Assembly: GCA_005784505.1 (NCBI GenBank)
Contig: VCAZ01000063.1
Coordinates: 1,625,001-1,689,000 of the forward strand
Source: Bagarius yarrelli
Taxonomy: Eukaryota > Chordata > Actinopteri > Siluriformes > Sisoridae
Direction: 5' to 3'
DNA: 64,000 nucleotides
Below the pieces are notes generated by a model. It had not been told where the DNA came from, made no database searches, and saw nothing but the letters and a program-made list of their open reading frames with translations. Shown piece after piece: positions 13,021 through 46,172 of the stretch. Positions within the stretch are counted from its first letter, which is position 1, and the number at the start of each line of letters is the position of its first letter. The position numbers and the translations under genes were made by a program.

Positions 13021-13058
13021 TGAGTCAGAGCAAAAGTGTGTCACAGTCCTACTATAAA
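13021..13058 (+). promoter_or_regulatory. il11 core promoter: AP-1 site and TATA box
   Basis: TGAGTCA at 13021-13027 is followed by a TATAAA box at 13053-13058. Transcription would then start near 13083, giving a 5' UTR of about 70 nt before the ATG at 13152. An AP-1 site just upstream of TATA is also the known layout of the mammalian IL11 promoter. Seen: the motifs and spacing. Inferred: activity. Confidence 0.65.
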
Positions 13059-13151
13059 TGGGAACACTTACACTACTCCAAACATTTAGCTGTGTGATAG
13101 ATTGTGTGCTTACAGAGTCTCTGTTTACAGCTAGACTGTTTTGGAATAGCC

Positions 13152-16100
13152 ATGAAATGTAAGTTTGTTTGTTTTTTGCATCCTCTAAATGATTCAGTTG
13201 TGATTCACTCATTAGACTCTTTTTGTCTTGTGTTTGACTAAATCAATTCTAAAGACTTAGATTCAACACTCATGGAAGTGTAATATTTTAAAGGAAATAA
13301 TATGAATGCGTAGATGTATTATTCATTTTTGCTCTATATTTCAGTCTGACACAAAACCAGGTGACAGAAATCCAATACATTTTCTGTACAATATTTATGC
13401 TTAGTGCTAGACATTCTTTCAGTTTTTTATTCCGAGGGTGAATTTACAGAACTGTGTTTATGCTGTCTGGCCTGCTTTTGAATCCGAACCTCTAATTTGT
13501 GTGTTGGTCATTTAATTTGTCATATGAACAAATTTGTTTCCAGATGTGTGAAACAGATTGTAGTTGAGATATACTTTCGCTTGATAGATGTACTCAAAAC
13601 TCACGCTTTCTCAGAGAGAGGTGAGATGATGTTATCACCGGAAATCACAGGAAGAGACTTGTTTATTTTTTTGTAAAGTTGAGGCAGATTGCTTGCATCA
13701 AAGGCTACAGGAAGTAGCACAGACTAAAATTTATCAGACGATCAAATCTTATATTTACATTAGCCATGTTTTAGCATTGCTCTGGAGATTTCTAATTAGA
13801 AAGCGTGTCTTTCCTGTGGTTAATGACTGAATTTATACAAGAATGTATATTAAGAACATATTATTAGACAGATTTCATAAAGCTGAGACTGACAGATCCT
13901 ATTAAACATTTTTTTTTTTAGATTTGATCGAATCAATTCAGGGCATGTAATCATCACACTAAGATTAACTATGGCTCATTTGGGGTAAATCTTGCTAAAA
14001 ACTGAGTCAGACATCAAACACTGTCTGATGTTAGTGTTAATTGTTTGTGCGTGACAGTGAATTGGGGTATTACATGGGAAGTCAGGAAGCCATTGAAGTG
14101 CCACCGAATTAGAGACTTTGGTCTGAATATTCCTGGCGGTGAAAATTACATCTGCCTTATAATATCTGTATCAAGCATCGCTCCGTATTTAGCATTTATT
14201 GCATTTGCATTAAGCAGGTCTTTGCTTTTCTGCCTTGTATACTTGCATTCAACCTATTGTAATCTATACATATAGATTTGTACTTATCGATATTTACATA
14301 CAAGAATATATTACAAGGTTTAAGGGCCTTTCTCAGGGGCCCAGCAGTGGCAACTTGGTGGTGCTGCGAATACAACCCACAGTCCTCTAAACAGTAGTCT
14401 AATATCCTAACCACTCAGCTACCCTTGCTTAGGGGCCCAGCAGTGTCAGATTGGTTGTACAGGGAATTGAACCCATGATATTTTAATCACCAGATCACCC
14501 TTACCGCTAAGGTACTTTTAGAATTTTCTAAACAAGCATATGTTTTTAAACATTAAGCAATGACTAAGGGTACCAGACATTGTTTAGCGATTTTAGGGTA
14601 AAAATTGCATCATTTTGCACAAGCGTGTGTTTTGTGGCAATTTCTATGTACTTAGCTGTTGTAGCTCCATTTATGATTTCCCTACTTATTTTTATTTGTC
14701 TTTTTTCATTTGTATATTATTTTCACACACTTTTTACTTTCCTCTCACTTGTCGGACAGTCATATAAAGCATTTTACTGCATATTGTATGAATATGTATG
14801 TGACAAATTAAATTTGAATTTGACTAAATGACAAACCTGTACCTTCACCTGTACCTTTACTGGACACATACAATTGAATATCCCTAAGATGTAAGAGAAT
14901 ATTTATCACTTAGTTTTGCAAGTGTTGAAACATGTTCAGTAAACTTATTATGTCAGATGCCTGAGAAAACACTGAGTCATTTCCTTCTTTTGAAGAGTTA
15001 ACCATATTTAGGTCACAGCATTAAAGCTCGGAAGTGACTGAAATCATTTTTCTTTAAAGTCCATCCGGCATTACACAAACCTAAATTAAAAAGATGTTCA
15101 AATTATGTTGTTAGAGTAAGTCTCCACTGACTTGCTTCCCTGGAGATATTTACAAAGCTTTCAAAGAACGCTTGGGCAAAAAAAAAAAAGAAAAGAAAAA
15201 AACCTGCTGAGTCAGAGTCTATAAAGGGTTTTTGTTAAAATGACATCATGTGGGACTATCCCAAAACAAAATTCCTACTTTGCTTTTCTTGACAGTCCCA
15301 GGCTCAACCTCCTGCTTGTTATTTTTATGGCTGTTGGTGGAACTTCCTGTCCTGGCAATGTCTCGTCCAACTCCTGTGAGCCATCGCAAGGACAATCTGA
15401 GAAAGCTGTTTCAGCAGATGCTTCGTCTGATGAGTATAGTGCAAGAGGGTGTGGTAGGTTTCATGTGGTTTTAATATTTTTTAAAATACTGTATCCTTTG
15501 CTAAGAATCTGGTGCATGGTGATGTTTTGTGCAAGTCTGCATTCTGATCATTTGCAGGACCTAGATGAATACTGTATACTTGTCATAAAACATCTGTAGG
15601 TTACCCTGTCCTAATCTCGCCTATCTAATCTCATTTTTTAGCACCATTTTGACAGCAGTTTACCCATCAATCACAACCTTACCTCTCTGCCTACTCTTAA
15701 ATTCAGGCCATCAGACCTAGCAGCAGTAAAGGTAAGCCATATCCCACCATACATTTATACGTTAACATAGAGTTGCAACTGAAAACATGCTACCAGATAA
15801 TTCCGATCATTTCAGTTTATTTCTTTAATATTTATTTTAAATAACATTAGTTTTTGAAACATTTTGTAAATCTTTAATATATAGTATATTTTGCCCATGT
15901 TTAGATGTGTTCCTTTTTCTATATGCCATGTTAATATACTCTTTGTTTCTATTCAATAGGCCAAGAGCACCCTTTCACAGCTCCACTCAGGCCTCCAGTC
16001 ATTCCAGCTGCACTTTGACTGGCTGCTGTACTGGCACAACCAGTCAGCTTTGATGTCAGATAGTATCAAGAAGATCGCCAATGCAATCCGATCTATCAGC

Positions 16101-17159
16101 ATTCTTAAAGAAAATCAGGTAAGAGCAACAATTTTAAAAATAGGTTTTAAGTTTATTTACAACAAAACATTTATATACTGCTACGCTATATAGTCAAAAC
16201 TTTGTGAACAACATACCACAAGTGTGTCCTTCCCACAACATCTGAAGCACACTTTGTATAACATTACATTATTTTTTCACTGGAACTAAGAGACCCAAAC
16301 ACTGTTCCAGCATGAAGATGAATCTGTACATTTAGCCCCTGATCTCTATGAAGACATGATGTGTTCTGGTTGGAGTGGAGGAACTTGGGTATTGTGTACA
16401 GAACCCCAACTCTGACTCAACCCCACTGAACACCTTTGAGATGAACATTAACCCAAAGATTGACTGAACCCCAGAATTCCTCACTCAACATTAGTGTCTG
16501 ATCTAACTAATACTATTGTGACTGAATGATCAAATCCCAACAGTTACATGACACAATCTAATGGAAAGAACTTAGCGAAAGTGTGGAAATTATTATAGTA
16601 AGACTACATCTGAAATAGGATATTTGAAAAACACAGATGGATGTGATGGTCAGTTTTCCAAAATCTTGTCCATATTCTTTATATTAAGTACCAACTAATG
16701 GTATATATGACCATCTCGAATTATTAATGGTATTATCCACATAGTGAAATAGTAAATTAATATTCTTTTTTTGATTACTTTAAAAAGAAATCATAATTAT
16801 ATACAGACACACACATTTTTATAAAAATGTTAAACAAATAGCATTTTTTAAGCTAAAACTGAAAACTACACATCTGCTTGTATACTTTCTAGTTTTCATG
16901 CTTGACCTCATATGTGTTACAACAGACAGCTAGAATGATAGTAAATTGTGAGTTGAACTAAAAGAGAATTCTCCCCTAATTTTTAATGATTTCTTTCCAG
17001 ACAGATTCACCCACACAGACTACCGTACTTTCCCTGCCCCCTATAACATCTGCCTGGGATTTACACCAGACAGCTGCAGTAGTTCACAAGAGACTACTCG
17101 TCTTCTGTAACTGGTATATTAGAGCCCTAAGTGTCCTTATCTCTCAAGCTAACAAATAA
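13152..17159 (+). CDS. il11: Interleukin-11
   Basis: IL-11 is a secreted four-helix cytokine of the IL-6 family that signals through IL-11RA and gp130. Five coding exons splice in phase: 13152-13158, 15296-15453, 15642-15731, 15960-16118 and 17001-17159, for 190 residues and TAA. Exon 1 encodes only ATG AAA T before GTAAGT, and the split codon is completed by exon 2. Human IL11 also has a very short first coding exon in the same phase. Residues 1-23 form a signal peptide with the core CLLFLWLLVELPVLA. HNLTSLPTL in exon 3 and ITSAWDLHQTAAVV in the last exon match IL-11 hallmarks (helix D at about 154-186). Asn67 and Asn112 are sequons. Length fits the family (human 199). Teleosts carry two copies, il11a and il11b. 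I cannot tell which this is. Confidence 0.88.
14321..14517 (-). repeat. Two tandem SINE fragments, same orientation
   Basis: Two adjacent copies of the reverse-strand SINE head and core, each containing AGGGGCCCAGCAGTG and a GGTGGTGCTG- or GAATTGAACCC-like anticodon-arm region, joined at about 14424. They lie in intron 1 of il11. Confidence 0.55.
15208..15225 (+). promoter_or_regulatory. Second AP-1/TATA pair just before il11 exon 2
   Basis: TGAGTCA at 15208-15214, within an NF-E2-like TGCTGAGTCA, is followed by TATAAA at 15220-15225. A transcript from here would have no in-frame ATG before the signal-peptide core. Only the ATG at Met24 would be available, giving a product without a signal peptide. 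It may instead be an intronic enhancer or chance. Confidence 0.3.
16186..16685 (+). mobile_element. Tc1-derived nonautonomous element
   Basis: Begins with CTATATAGTCAAAACTTTGTG and ends with the roughly inverted GTTTTCCAAAATCTTGTCC. Between them are decayed Tc1 transposase C-terminal words such as CAACCCCACTGAACACCTTTG (encoding NPTEHL). It lies in intron 4 of il11. Related fragments are at 47787-48080, 48800-49015 and 63430-63670. Confidence 0.65.
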
Positions 17160-17490
17160 AGACAAGTGGGACAAGCAATACCAACAATGCAGCTAAATTT
17201 TCGACTGTGACAGTGCTGGATCTGGACGACAGTGACCAGTTTTTTCTACCTTTGCTTTTTTATTTTTTCGAAAACATTCAGCGTTTCTATAATTATTAAA
17301 GACTCTTTTTTTGTCTCACATTTTTCATGTGAACAATGACTTTTATTTATTTTGAACAGTATTATTTTATTTAATATTTAAATGAATTTATTTAAAAGTT
17401 GTGTTTACAAAATGGCCTATTTTACCAACTTAGCACTTTATGTATTTTATAGGATGTCATTTTTTTAAAAATAAAAACATTTTTAAAGAA
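17160..17490 (+). other. il11 3' UTR with AU-rich elements and poly(A) signals
   Basis: After the TAA the sequence carries several ATTTA pentamers between 17340 and 17400, ATTAAA at 17295 and AATAAA at 17470-17475. AU-rich 3' UTRs are the usual mark of unstable cytokine mRNAs. The cleavage site is not determined. Confidence 0.6.
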
Positions 17491-19677
17491 ACATTGTTGT
17501 TCGTTTTTTTTATTGTGCATCAAAATGGGCACTAGACAAAAATGTATAAAGGAAGAACATCAAGCATCACATCAGAGATGCACCATCAGGGATGCACCAG
17601 AGACAAGGAGAAAAGATGCAACACAAGTTTATTTAGAAAGAAAAATGGCAAACTGCGTGAACAAACAAGATATCAATGTAGAACTCGATTAGGAAACAAT
17701 GGAAACTAGCATGACTGACATAAACACGGGGTATATATACAGACACACACACGCACACACATTTTTTTGGGGAGCGGGGTGGGGAGGTGTTGTTGCTGAA
17801 ACAAGCATTACCTGAACAAATTAGGGAAACAATCAAACAACGACAAGACTGGGACTATTACCGTTACATCAAGACAAGACATCCAGGACATACAAGATAT
17901 TTACTTTAAAAAAAAAATCTAGACAGATTATTAAACAGCATTTGTTGGGGGATTATACAATGTAGTTTTTTATGAGTAAAATACTGAGCTAATGCCTTTT
18001 TAGAAGGGTTGGGTATTGTTTGAATTATAGTGAAACTGGTTTGGTTTGTCAATTAGGCAAAAAAAACCCTTAGATTAATTAAAGATATTTATTCTGTTGC
18101 TTCCGAATACCATGAACAAAAATTGGCAAAACACTTAAGCCTATTTTTCGTACTTCTACTTCAAGAATTATTGTCTTAAAGCACCTTCACAAAAATACAA
18201 ATATTCAGTTTAAAATTACTCATTTTAAACTTAAATGTATATTTAGATTCCTGACTCAAGGGGAAACCTATAATTCAGACCATCTAAAGCCAACAAATAG
18301 CACAACAGAAGAAGAGCACCACAGAATGTCTAGGAACTCATTAAGGCTCTGATTTAAAAATCAAACATGGCAAGCAGATTACTGACTAAACTGCCCTGAC
18401 AAAAATTATGCAACTAATATTAAAGTAGATCAGTCCACAAACCAAAGCATGTCCTCAGAGATAAAATGTTGTTCATAGTTTTGTTACATATATTTATATA
18501 TTAAGTCTTTGTCTATATCCTATGCTATTCTGCAGACAGGTACTGCAGGTATGTGGAGTTTTTATTAGTTACATACATACATAATTAAAATGCTACAGGT
18601 GCAGCAGGTGCATCTTGTCATGGTTTAGATATATAATCTCTATTTTGGATGATTACTGATGTCTGTCTGGAATCAACAAATCCAACAAATCTATCTGGTC
18701 CTGCTTTATTTTTCAGTTTAAAACTTTTAAACACATTTTCTTCAAAACTAAAAAAAGAATTGTTGAAAAATAAAATCACAACAATTTCCACCATTTATTT
18801 TTTTACATTTATTTATTCACATGTTAATTAGAGGGACAATGGTTAAACATATTAAAATGAGGAAAATATAACATTATTGATATATTTTTAGTTATGCTGT
18901 ATATATTTAAATATATATACTGTATATACTGTAAATATATATACTGTATATACTGTAAATATAATATATAATATTACATTTATATTCATTTACATGATTT
19001 CTCTTATAATATTTGTTTTGTAAAAGAAGCAGCAGAGGAATTATGAAGAAAAAAAACAACCATAAGGATTTATATATAGATACAATTACTTAATGTTTAA
19101 AATAGGTTTCAGTATGAAAATAGCTCTAAAGCTTTGCACGCTACATGGTGTTTACAGTGAAGCCACTAATGCAGGGATTGATGATGAAATATAAGTAATA
19201 TTATATAATATTATATTTGGTCATAATTTAAAAAATATTATTCTTGACATTCTACGACAGGGTTTTTTTAAATCTTATCTAAAAAGAGCTAAATATGGCT
19301 GCAGAAGTTTATTACAGCCAAAATGGAGGCACACTTGGATTGATTAACTGATTATACAAGTGAAAGCCTGCAGCCTCCATGTTTCTCCCTATATAGGAAC
19401 AAGGGTTAAACCTCTTTTTTACAGCAAAAAAAGAATTTGGTTCCATTTTAGGCTTTTGAAATGACTTTGCAAAGCAATGTTAGGCGATTAGCCTCCCTGA
19501 TTGGATACGTTCAGACTTATAGCACACATAGACCTGATACACATATTTAGATGGGCTTTAAGGATAAAACCAGATACACCAATCATCTTGACAATGATCA
19601 CCTCAGTATGAGACATACAGTGGAACAATCACACTTTTGACATTAAGACAGGAAAACACACACACACACACACACAC

Positions 19678-19712
<35 letters not shown>

Positions 19713-20475
19713 AACTCTCCTTCTCAGACCTTAAAAGTGCACAGCAATAAATACGTGTTTCATTTTTAAATAATTATATTTCAAGATACTCAATTTAATA
19801 GGCATTAAAAATAAATAAATAAATAAATAAAATACTGAGCATGACAAATCAAAGACTTCACCAAGCAAGCTATGTGCAGTTTGGATTTCAGTCATTTCTA
19901 AACCATAAATGTTTAAACTGCTTAAAATTTTAACATTTTAATTAGCACATCTACACCTACAGTAATGTAAAAAAAAAAAAAAGACAATTCTCTGTATTTT
20001 TGCCCATTTTTTATAACCCCTTGTTACAATAATATCTGGGGATTTCAAATAACCTTTATGTTGAATTTTTGCTTTAGATTCATTTACACTTGTATACTAA
20101 ATCTTATTCCTGTGCTTCTAAATGGAAAGCAGTACTACATAGTGTGTATACTCCATTACTGCAGCATTTAAATTTCTTTTTAAAAAACTCTTAAGTACTT
20201 TTTTAACTGCTTTTTGGAGATAAGTGATCAGCGTCATTCTTACTTTTTATGCGTACTACAGTTACTTCCCTATTTAAGTTTAAACCTAACCTAGGTTGAA
20301 TGTCTAATTTAAACATTGTGATGGAAACTATTTTCCCCAAAGTCCAGTCTGGTGTAATATTGGTGTAACATGTAATCTGTTGGGTTTTCATTGCACTAGC
20401 TCTATCAAAACAACCTTGATACATTTTACTGACTTGTTGGACAGAATGTTTGATTTCAGGTCAAAAACCCTTTTA
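17491..20475. other. Intergenic between convergent il11 and slc2a3
   Basis: AT-rich with no credible gene. The low part of the slc2a3 3' UTR must end somewhere here, since that gene runs leftward from 20476. A CA/TA microsatellite is at 19655-19709. Confidence 0.5.
19655..19709. repeat. (CA)n(TA)n compound microsatellite
   Basis: About 13 CA units followed directly by about 14 AT units. Confidence 0.95.
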
Positions 20476-39521
<19,046 letters not shown>

Positions 39522-39536
<15 letters not shown>

Positions 39537-39609
39537 GATTCAGTGTAATAGGCGTGGCCGACAAGTCGTGAACGCGCAAATTTGCACGCAGGTTCCGTTA
39601 GCAGAAACA
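39522..39609 (-). other. slc2a3: First coding exon of slc2a3 with part of the 5' UTR
   Basis: On the minus strand an acceptor ...TTTTTAG lies at 39610-39611, then about 73 nt of UTR, ATG at 39536 and five codons (MEGEK) before GTGAGT. The coding part is already counted in the gene entry. Confidence 0.65.
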
Positions 39610-39975
39610 CTAAAAATGATGAACATTTAGAAAGAAAGAATCAATTAATATAACATATGCGAAAAATTAATACTAACGAAAAGTGCAAATAGGGTAAAAT
39701 AACATTCTTTAGGTCGATGTACAACAGGTGCTTAATTAATACAATTATTTTTACGCATTTACATTTCCTTATTATTAGCTAAGTTATTGTTAAAGTTTGG
39801 AGTTTTTTTTAATCTTGCGACTGTTATATAATGACAAATTACGAAGAATTTGGTCTTAACGTGAATTGAGTGACCTTACAAACATTTAGTTCAAGCCAAA
39901 GCTGTTATTATTAAACAAGAACACAAGAATGCGCGCCATGGTTTTCCCGAAAGAGCGCACGGCGCGCGCACTTAC

Positions 39976-40150
39976 CTTTCCTGGATGTCGTGACTGTTTG
40001 GCTCCTGCGTCTGACTCTCTCATCCACTGACACCCAAGCAAAATTTGCTGTGGATACGTGGCGATTCTCACGTTGCCCTTTGACGTAGAAAATGCCCCCT
40101 GGTTTTGCCTAAACCAGCAACTGCAATAATCAGCGTGACCACTGGTTTTT
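39976..40150 (-). other. slc2a3: Candidate 5' untranslated exon of slc2a3
   Basis: A strong donor, GGAAAG|GTAAGTGCG, lies at 39976/39975 on the minus strand in a CpG-richer patch. Its upper end is placed from a TATA-like TAAATAAAGG at 40171-40180, so the start site is approximate. Confidence 0.5.
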
Positions 40151-40170
40151 CCCCTAACCTCCTCCCTGCG

Positions 40171-40440
40171 CCTTTATTTACTCGGAACAACGCGTTTCTG
40201 CGTCGGGAACTCGTGACATTTCGCCAATGATAGGCAGTCACACGGAGAATCCGATACTTCCCGTGATGCTTTGTACGCGCGACCTTGAAAAGACTCGGTT
40301 AGTGGATGCTGTGGATGCGATGCGATGCGACGTTTTTTTCCACCAGCATTTTCACAAACCCCGGTGTCTGATTGGTCCAAAGACGCCGCTCGAGCTTAGA
40401 CTGTAACGTGAACACACACCATGAGCCAATCAGAAGGAAC
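40171..40440 (-). promoter_or_regulatory. slc2a3 promoter region
   Basis: Minus-strand TAAATAAAGG at 40171-40180 could serve as a TATA element. CCAAT-type words occur near 40222, 40371 and 40426. This 300-bp patch is richer in CpG than its surroundings. Inferred from position and motifs only. Confidence 0.45.
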
Positions 40441-43149
40441 AAGTGATGCTTTTAGCTAATCCTTACAGAGAAAGAGAAAAATGGGTGGGTTACAAAACCT
40501 TTTCACATACGGTGAAAATAAATCTATTAATTTATGCCAAATCATTAAGTGCAATTGTTTTATAGCTAATTCATAATTGTGTTAGTTGAAAAGCAAAAAC
40601 TAATGTTCTTAAGTCTGCACAGGATGTTAATCTATGTCAGACAAAACAAAATAACAAAATAAAACAGATGTGCAAACTTAATTCATAATCAAATCAAATG
40701 ATTGGTTTTTGCACATGTGCATTAATCACAAATTATTTTACAATCTAAACATATAAACAGGCCATAATACCTCATGTGAAATTATGTTAATTTTCTAAAA
40801 AAAAAATAAATAAATAAAAAAAATCAGCACTTCACTGTTAAAATAATCCATTGTTCTTGACATGTAATATATGCCCATAAAGAGTTTTAGGACACCAATA
40901 CCTTTGTTCAGCTCAGTACTGTTGTTATTATTGGGTCAAAATCAGAAGTAAAGCAATTAATAAATATCAGTATTGCTCAAGGTCTAATTTGATGCACTGA
41001 CCATGTGCTGGATTCCATTTTCCACTTTCCTGCAACTAAGAAGTTTATTAAGCTTTACAGTCACATCAGTAACAAAGCACAAATTAAATAGCAAAAAATG
41101 TTTATTTTACTTTATTATTTCTTGATACAGAAAGTGGTACAATTCCAAGCTGCCCATAATTCTGTAACACTCTTCATCAATGTACATGAACCCTTGCACA
41201 TCAGCCTGCAGAACCACGGCACACACTCAAACAAGCTAGATTTCAATGATATTTGAGTCATCAGATGTAATCAAGCCAACATTTTGCTTGTTGACTGCTT
41301 GCTGGTGAACGGCTCAATAGAAATGTATCTTCAGATTGTCTTCTTGTCTTTTTATCTTTTATTGCTGGAGTAAAATCTGTGTCCATTACTACATGTTTCT
41401 TCACATAGAATAACATTTTTGTTTACATTTTTCATGTACTTGAGAAATAAGAGATATGTAAGCACGTACCTGATTATGTGTAAGGAAAAAACACTGGGGG
41501 TAGAAAGGTGTACTTGTGGGTAAACTGATATTAGTTTGTTCCTCACTTCCAGGTCTGGGATCCTCATCAGGAGTTTTTGGCCTGGTGCCTGTTTCAAGAC
41601 TTAATTTTCATTTTTTTATTAGGTTATTACTAAATAATTATTCTTATCCATTTTCCCGTGGATGTGGATATGTGCATCCCTTCGCTTCTTTTTGTGTTTA
41701 TGACACCTTACTATAAAACACACACACACACACACACAGAGTGTAGAGCTGTGTCTTCTCTATCAGAGCAGCCATAAAACCATGGTAAAAAACATGGTAT
41801 TTTAAACTTATTTTTTATTAAAAGAGGAAAATGAACCTGTTTGCGTAAGTGTCCGCAACTTATTATAACTGATCAACTTATATAACTGTACAGAACGATT
41901 CAGTCACATTCAATCTCAGTACAAAAGTAATGATCATACAACCATTATCAATCCGAGGAACTGAATAAAATAAAAATGATTAAACTCCAAATTAAAATTT
42001 ACTTTTTATACTGTTTTTATCTGACAGCTGAAGCTCTGATTTATGGAAGCCCATTTCCACCACCCTCAAAAAGTGAAACAGTCGAAATTATGAGATAAAA
42101 AGTCAAAATTATAAATTATTAGATAAAAACTTTATGACTTTCAAGTTTATAATAATGAGATAAAAATAATTATAAGATAAAAAATAATTAAATTAATTTA
42201 AAAAATATATTAAATAATTATCTCTTTAATCATTAACAATCCTCAATTCAGTTCTAATATCAAACCAAAGCATAAGATGGCTTTCTTGGTTGTGATTTCT
42301 GTTGTTCATACCCTCCACTAGATGGCAACAAGGACCGATCTGGTAGCAGAACGCCAGAGTTTATGCTGATATGCTGTGACTTTCGGAAATCAGTGAAGAT
42401 TTATAATGGAATACTGCTGTACATATAGCAACACCCAATTAACATTAAATAAATGTTGCTTTAATGTAAAATAAGTGATTTAATTTAAATAGAACAAATA
42501 TTAATATATTTATCAGTTTTTTTTATCATTGAAATAACATTATTCAACCTGATTTTAAAAGTCATAATCTTGACTTTTTACTGTGTTGCATTTCTCAAAT
42601 GTTAAATATAAATGCTGCACAAATGATCATTAAGTAAGCAAATTCCTCCAGGACAATGTGCGAGGTTTTCTTTGCAGTATGGTTTAACCGCCTATAGTTG
42701 TAGAGTCCCCCTTAAATAGTCATTATCATAAAACCCACTGTAAAATTTGGACATATCAGTACAGCTTCTCTGGAGATTTTGGTGCACACAGAAGACATTA
42801 CATTCTGTAGCTGTTTGTTTACTCCTTGGAGTGAAAATCGAACTGAATGTGAAGCCATTGGTGGTCTGTTTTCACGAATATACTCGCTTCTCCTCCCTTT
42901 AGCTATAAGTTAACAATTTAAGCGCACTTACAAAAATGAATAGGTTTCATGTTCAGACGACTGCCCAACATGCTGAAAATCAATGATTAAAACTTAATTT
43001 TCATAATTTTACAAAACATTATTTGATGGAGAGTAAAAGTAAGATCAGTTAAACCTACTCTTAAGAGTACATTTTCCTCAATCCATCGTAGATAAATGTA
43101 ATAAAGTAGATGTAAAACGTTACTACTAATCTTTTTCATTTTTTAGTTT
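40441..43149. other. Intergenic, no gene recognised
   Basis: AT-rich with no credible coding frame. Short CA run at 41717-41740. Nothing else can be supported. Confidence 0.5.
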
Positions 43150-43220
43150 GATAGTCCTCGGAATTGAACCCACAATCTTCCAATCAGCAGTCCAACATCT
43201 AAACCACTGAGCTACCACTT
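43150..43220 (-). repeat. SINE head fragment, reverse orientation
   Basis: GGAATTGAACCCACAATCTTC and AAACCACTGAGCTACCACTT are the reverse complement of the tRNA-like head (A and B boxes) of the local SINE family. Confidence 0.55.
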
Positions 43221-43288
43221 TTCTAAATTGTATTGAAAGCATAGGAAGTTGTGACTTCAAATAAATATATATTATAACTTATACACAC

Positions 43289-44720
<1,432 letters not shown>

Positions 44721-44740
44721 TGCCTGTGTTTGTCTGTCTA

Positions 44741-44975
44741 TCTTCACTGTGTGTATGCTTTGTCTTTCTGTCTGTCTGTCTTCACTGTGTGCATGCTCTG
44801 TCTGTCTTTCTGTCTGTCTTCACTGTGTGCATGCTTTGTCTGTCTGTTTGTCTGTCTGTCTTCACTGTGTGCATGCTTTGTCTGTCTGTTTGTCTGTCTG
44901 TCTTCACTGTGTGCATGCTTTGTCTGTCTGTCTGTCTGTCTGTCTTCACTGCGTGTATGCTCTGTTGGGAACATT
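44741..44975. repeat. Minisatellite, about 42-bp unit
   Basis: Six copies of a unit starting TCTTCACTGTGTGCATGCT and ending in TGTC repeats. The first and last copies diverge. It abuts the ATCT array and probably arose from it. Confidence 0.85.
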
Positions 44976-45208
44976 TCGAAAAGCTGATGCTGGCAGACAT
45001 AAACATGGAAGTATACGCTTATTTTACAAACAAGTAATGCTGCTCGGCTTGTTGCTATGGAAACTGCACGTTTGTACCTGGCGTTGATTGTAGGATGTCA
45101 TTAACTGCAGTCGGTGTCTCTGTAAAAACCTTGAGACACAAACACTGTGAAGCACCAAACACAAGATCTACTCAGATAAAAGTAAACTCCTAACCAGGCA
45201 GATAGAAA

Positions 45209-45384
45209 ATGTTCAAGATTTATTATTCTCTCTCTCCATTTCTCTTTCTTTTTTATCCTCCCTCTCACTCTCTTTTTCTCTATTTCTCTCTTTCTGTCCT
45301 TCTTAAACCTCCCCACACGTTCTCTCTCTCACTGTCTTTCTCTGTCTTTTTCACGCTTTCTCTCTTTATTTCTCTTAAGTCCCC

Positions 45385-45462
<78 letters not shown>

Positions 45463-45598
45463 AACGTTCTCCTTTTTTTCTCACTGTCTCTTTCACGCTC
45501 TCTCTGTCTCTCTTACGCCCTCTCACTTTCTTACTTTCTCTCTCTCTCTCTCCCTCTATCTCTCTCTTTCTTGCTCTCTCTCTTTCTGTGTCTCTCAT

Positions 45599-45669
<71 letters not shown>

Positions 45670-45715
45670 TCTATTTCTGTCTCTCTTATTTCCTCTCTCT
45701 TGCTTACACACATTC
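45209..45715. repeat. CT-rich tract with (CA)n and (CT)n(CA)n blocks
   Basis: Almost pure pyrimidine on the plus strand from 45225, with about 33 CA units at 45394-45460 and a CT-then-CA block at 45606-45666. The several apparent frames here are low-complexity artefacts. Confidence 0.9.
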
Positions 45716-46169
45716 AGAAAATTATGACACATACTGTATATACCCAGAAATCATACAAGTAAAGGCTAGAAACCATTTAAAAATATTTTACTATAGCGTT
45801 TGCATACAATCGTTACACTCATGTGCAATAAAAATACAGCAGTATAAAGCTATTTAAAGAGTTCTTGATCCTACAGGATGTGTTTTCACACTATCAAGTT
45901 GTAATTCAAGCCTGCATTTGTGCAAACGAAAAAAAAAGTGAGAAAACAAGAGGAAAATAGCCATACATCTCTTCCGCTGTTTAACACTTCTTTAAACTAT
46001 GTTGCCATGGACACCTCTGCATTCTCATAGACTGCTACATGTGCATATGCAGACCAGTATGAACATCCCACCCACCTTGTGTATTCAAATGCAAATAGAT
46101 ATGGAATATTAACATATGGAAAATACAAATACTGTTATTCCTTATTACATATTAGCTGCATACACCAGC

Positions 46170-46172
<3 letters not shown>

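Larger units (their letters stand above)
10255..15214 (+). promoter_or_regulatory. Cluster of AP-1 (TGAGTCA) motifs around the il11 promoter
   Basis: Exact TGAGTCA heptamers, all on the plus strand, start at 10255, 10489, 12173, 13021, 14003, 14973 and 15208. A given 7-mer counted on both strands is expected about once per 8 kb, so seven in 5 kb is well above chance. The one at 15208 is embedded in TGCTGAGTCA, the NF-E2/MARE form. Mammalian IL11 transcription is known to depend on AP-1. Function here is inferred. Confidence 0.5.

Noticed and set aside
15240..15599. 119-codon frame over il11 exon 2
   Set aside because: A different frame from the cytokine. It runs through a good donor site into intron, and its predicted protein matches nothing.
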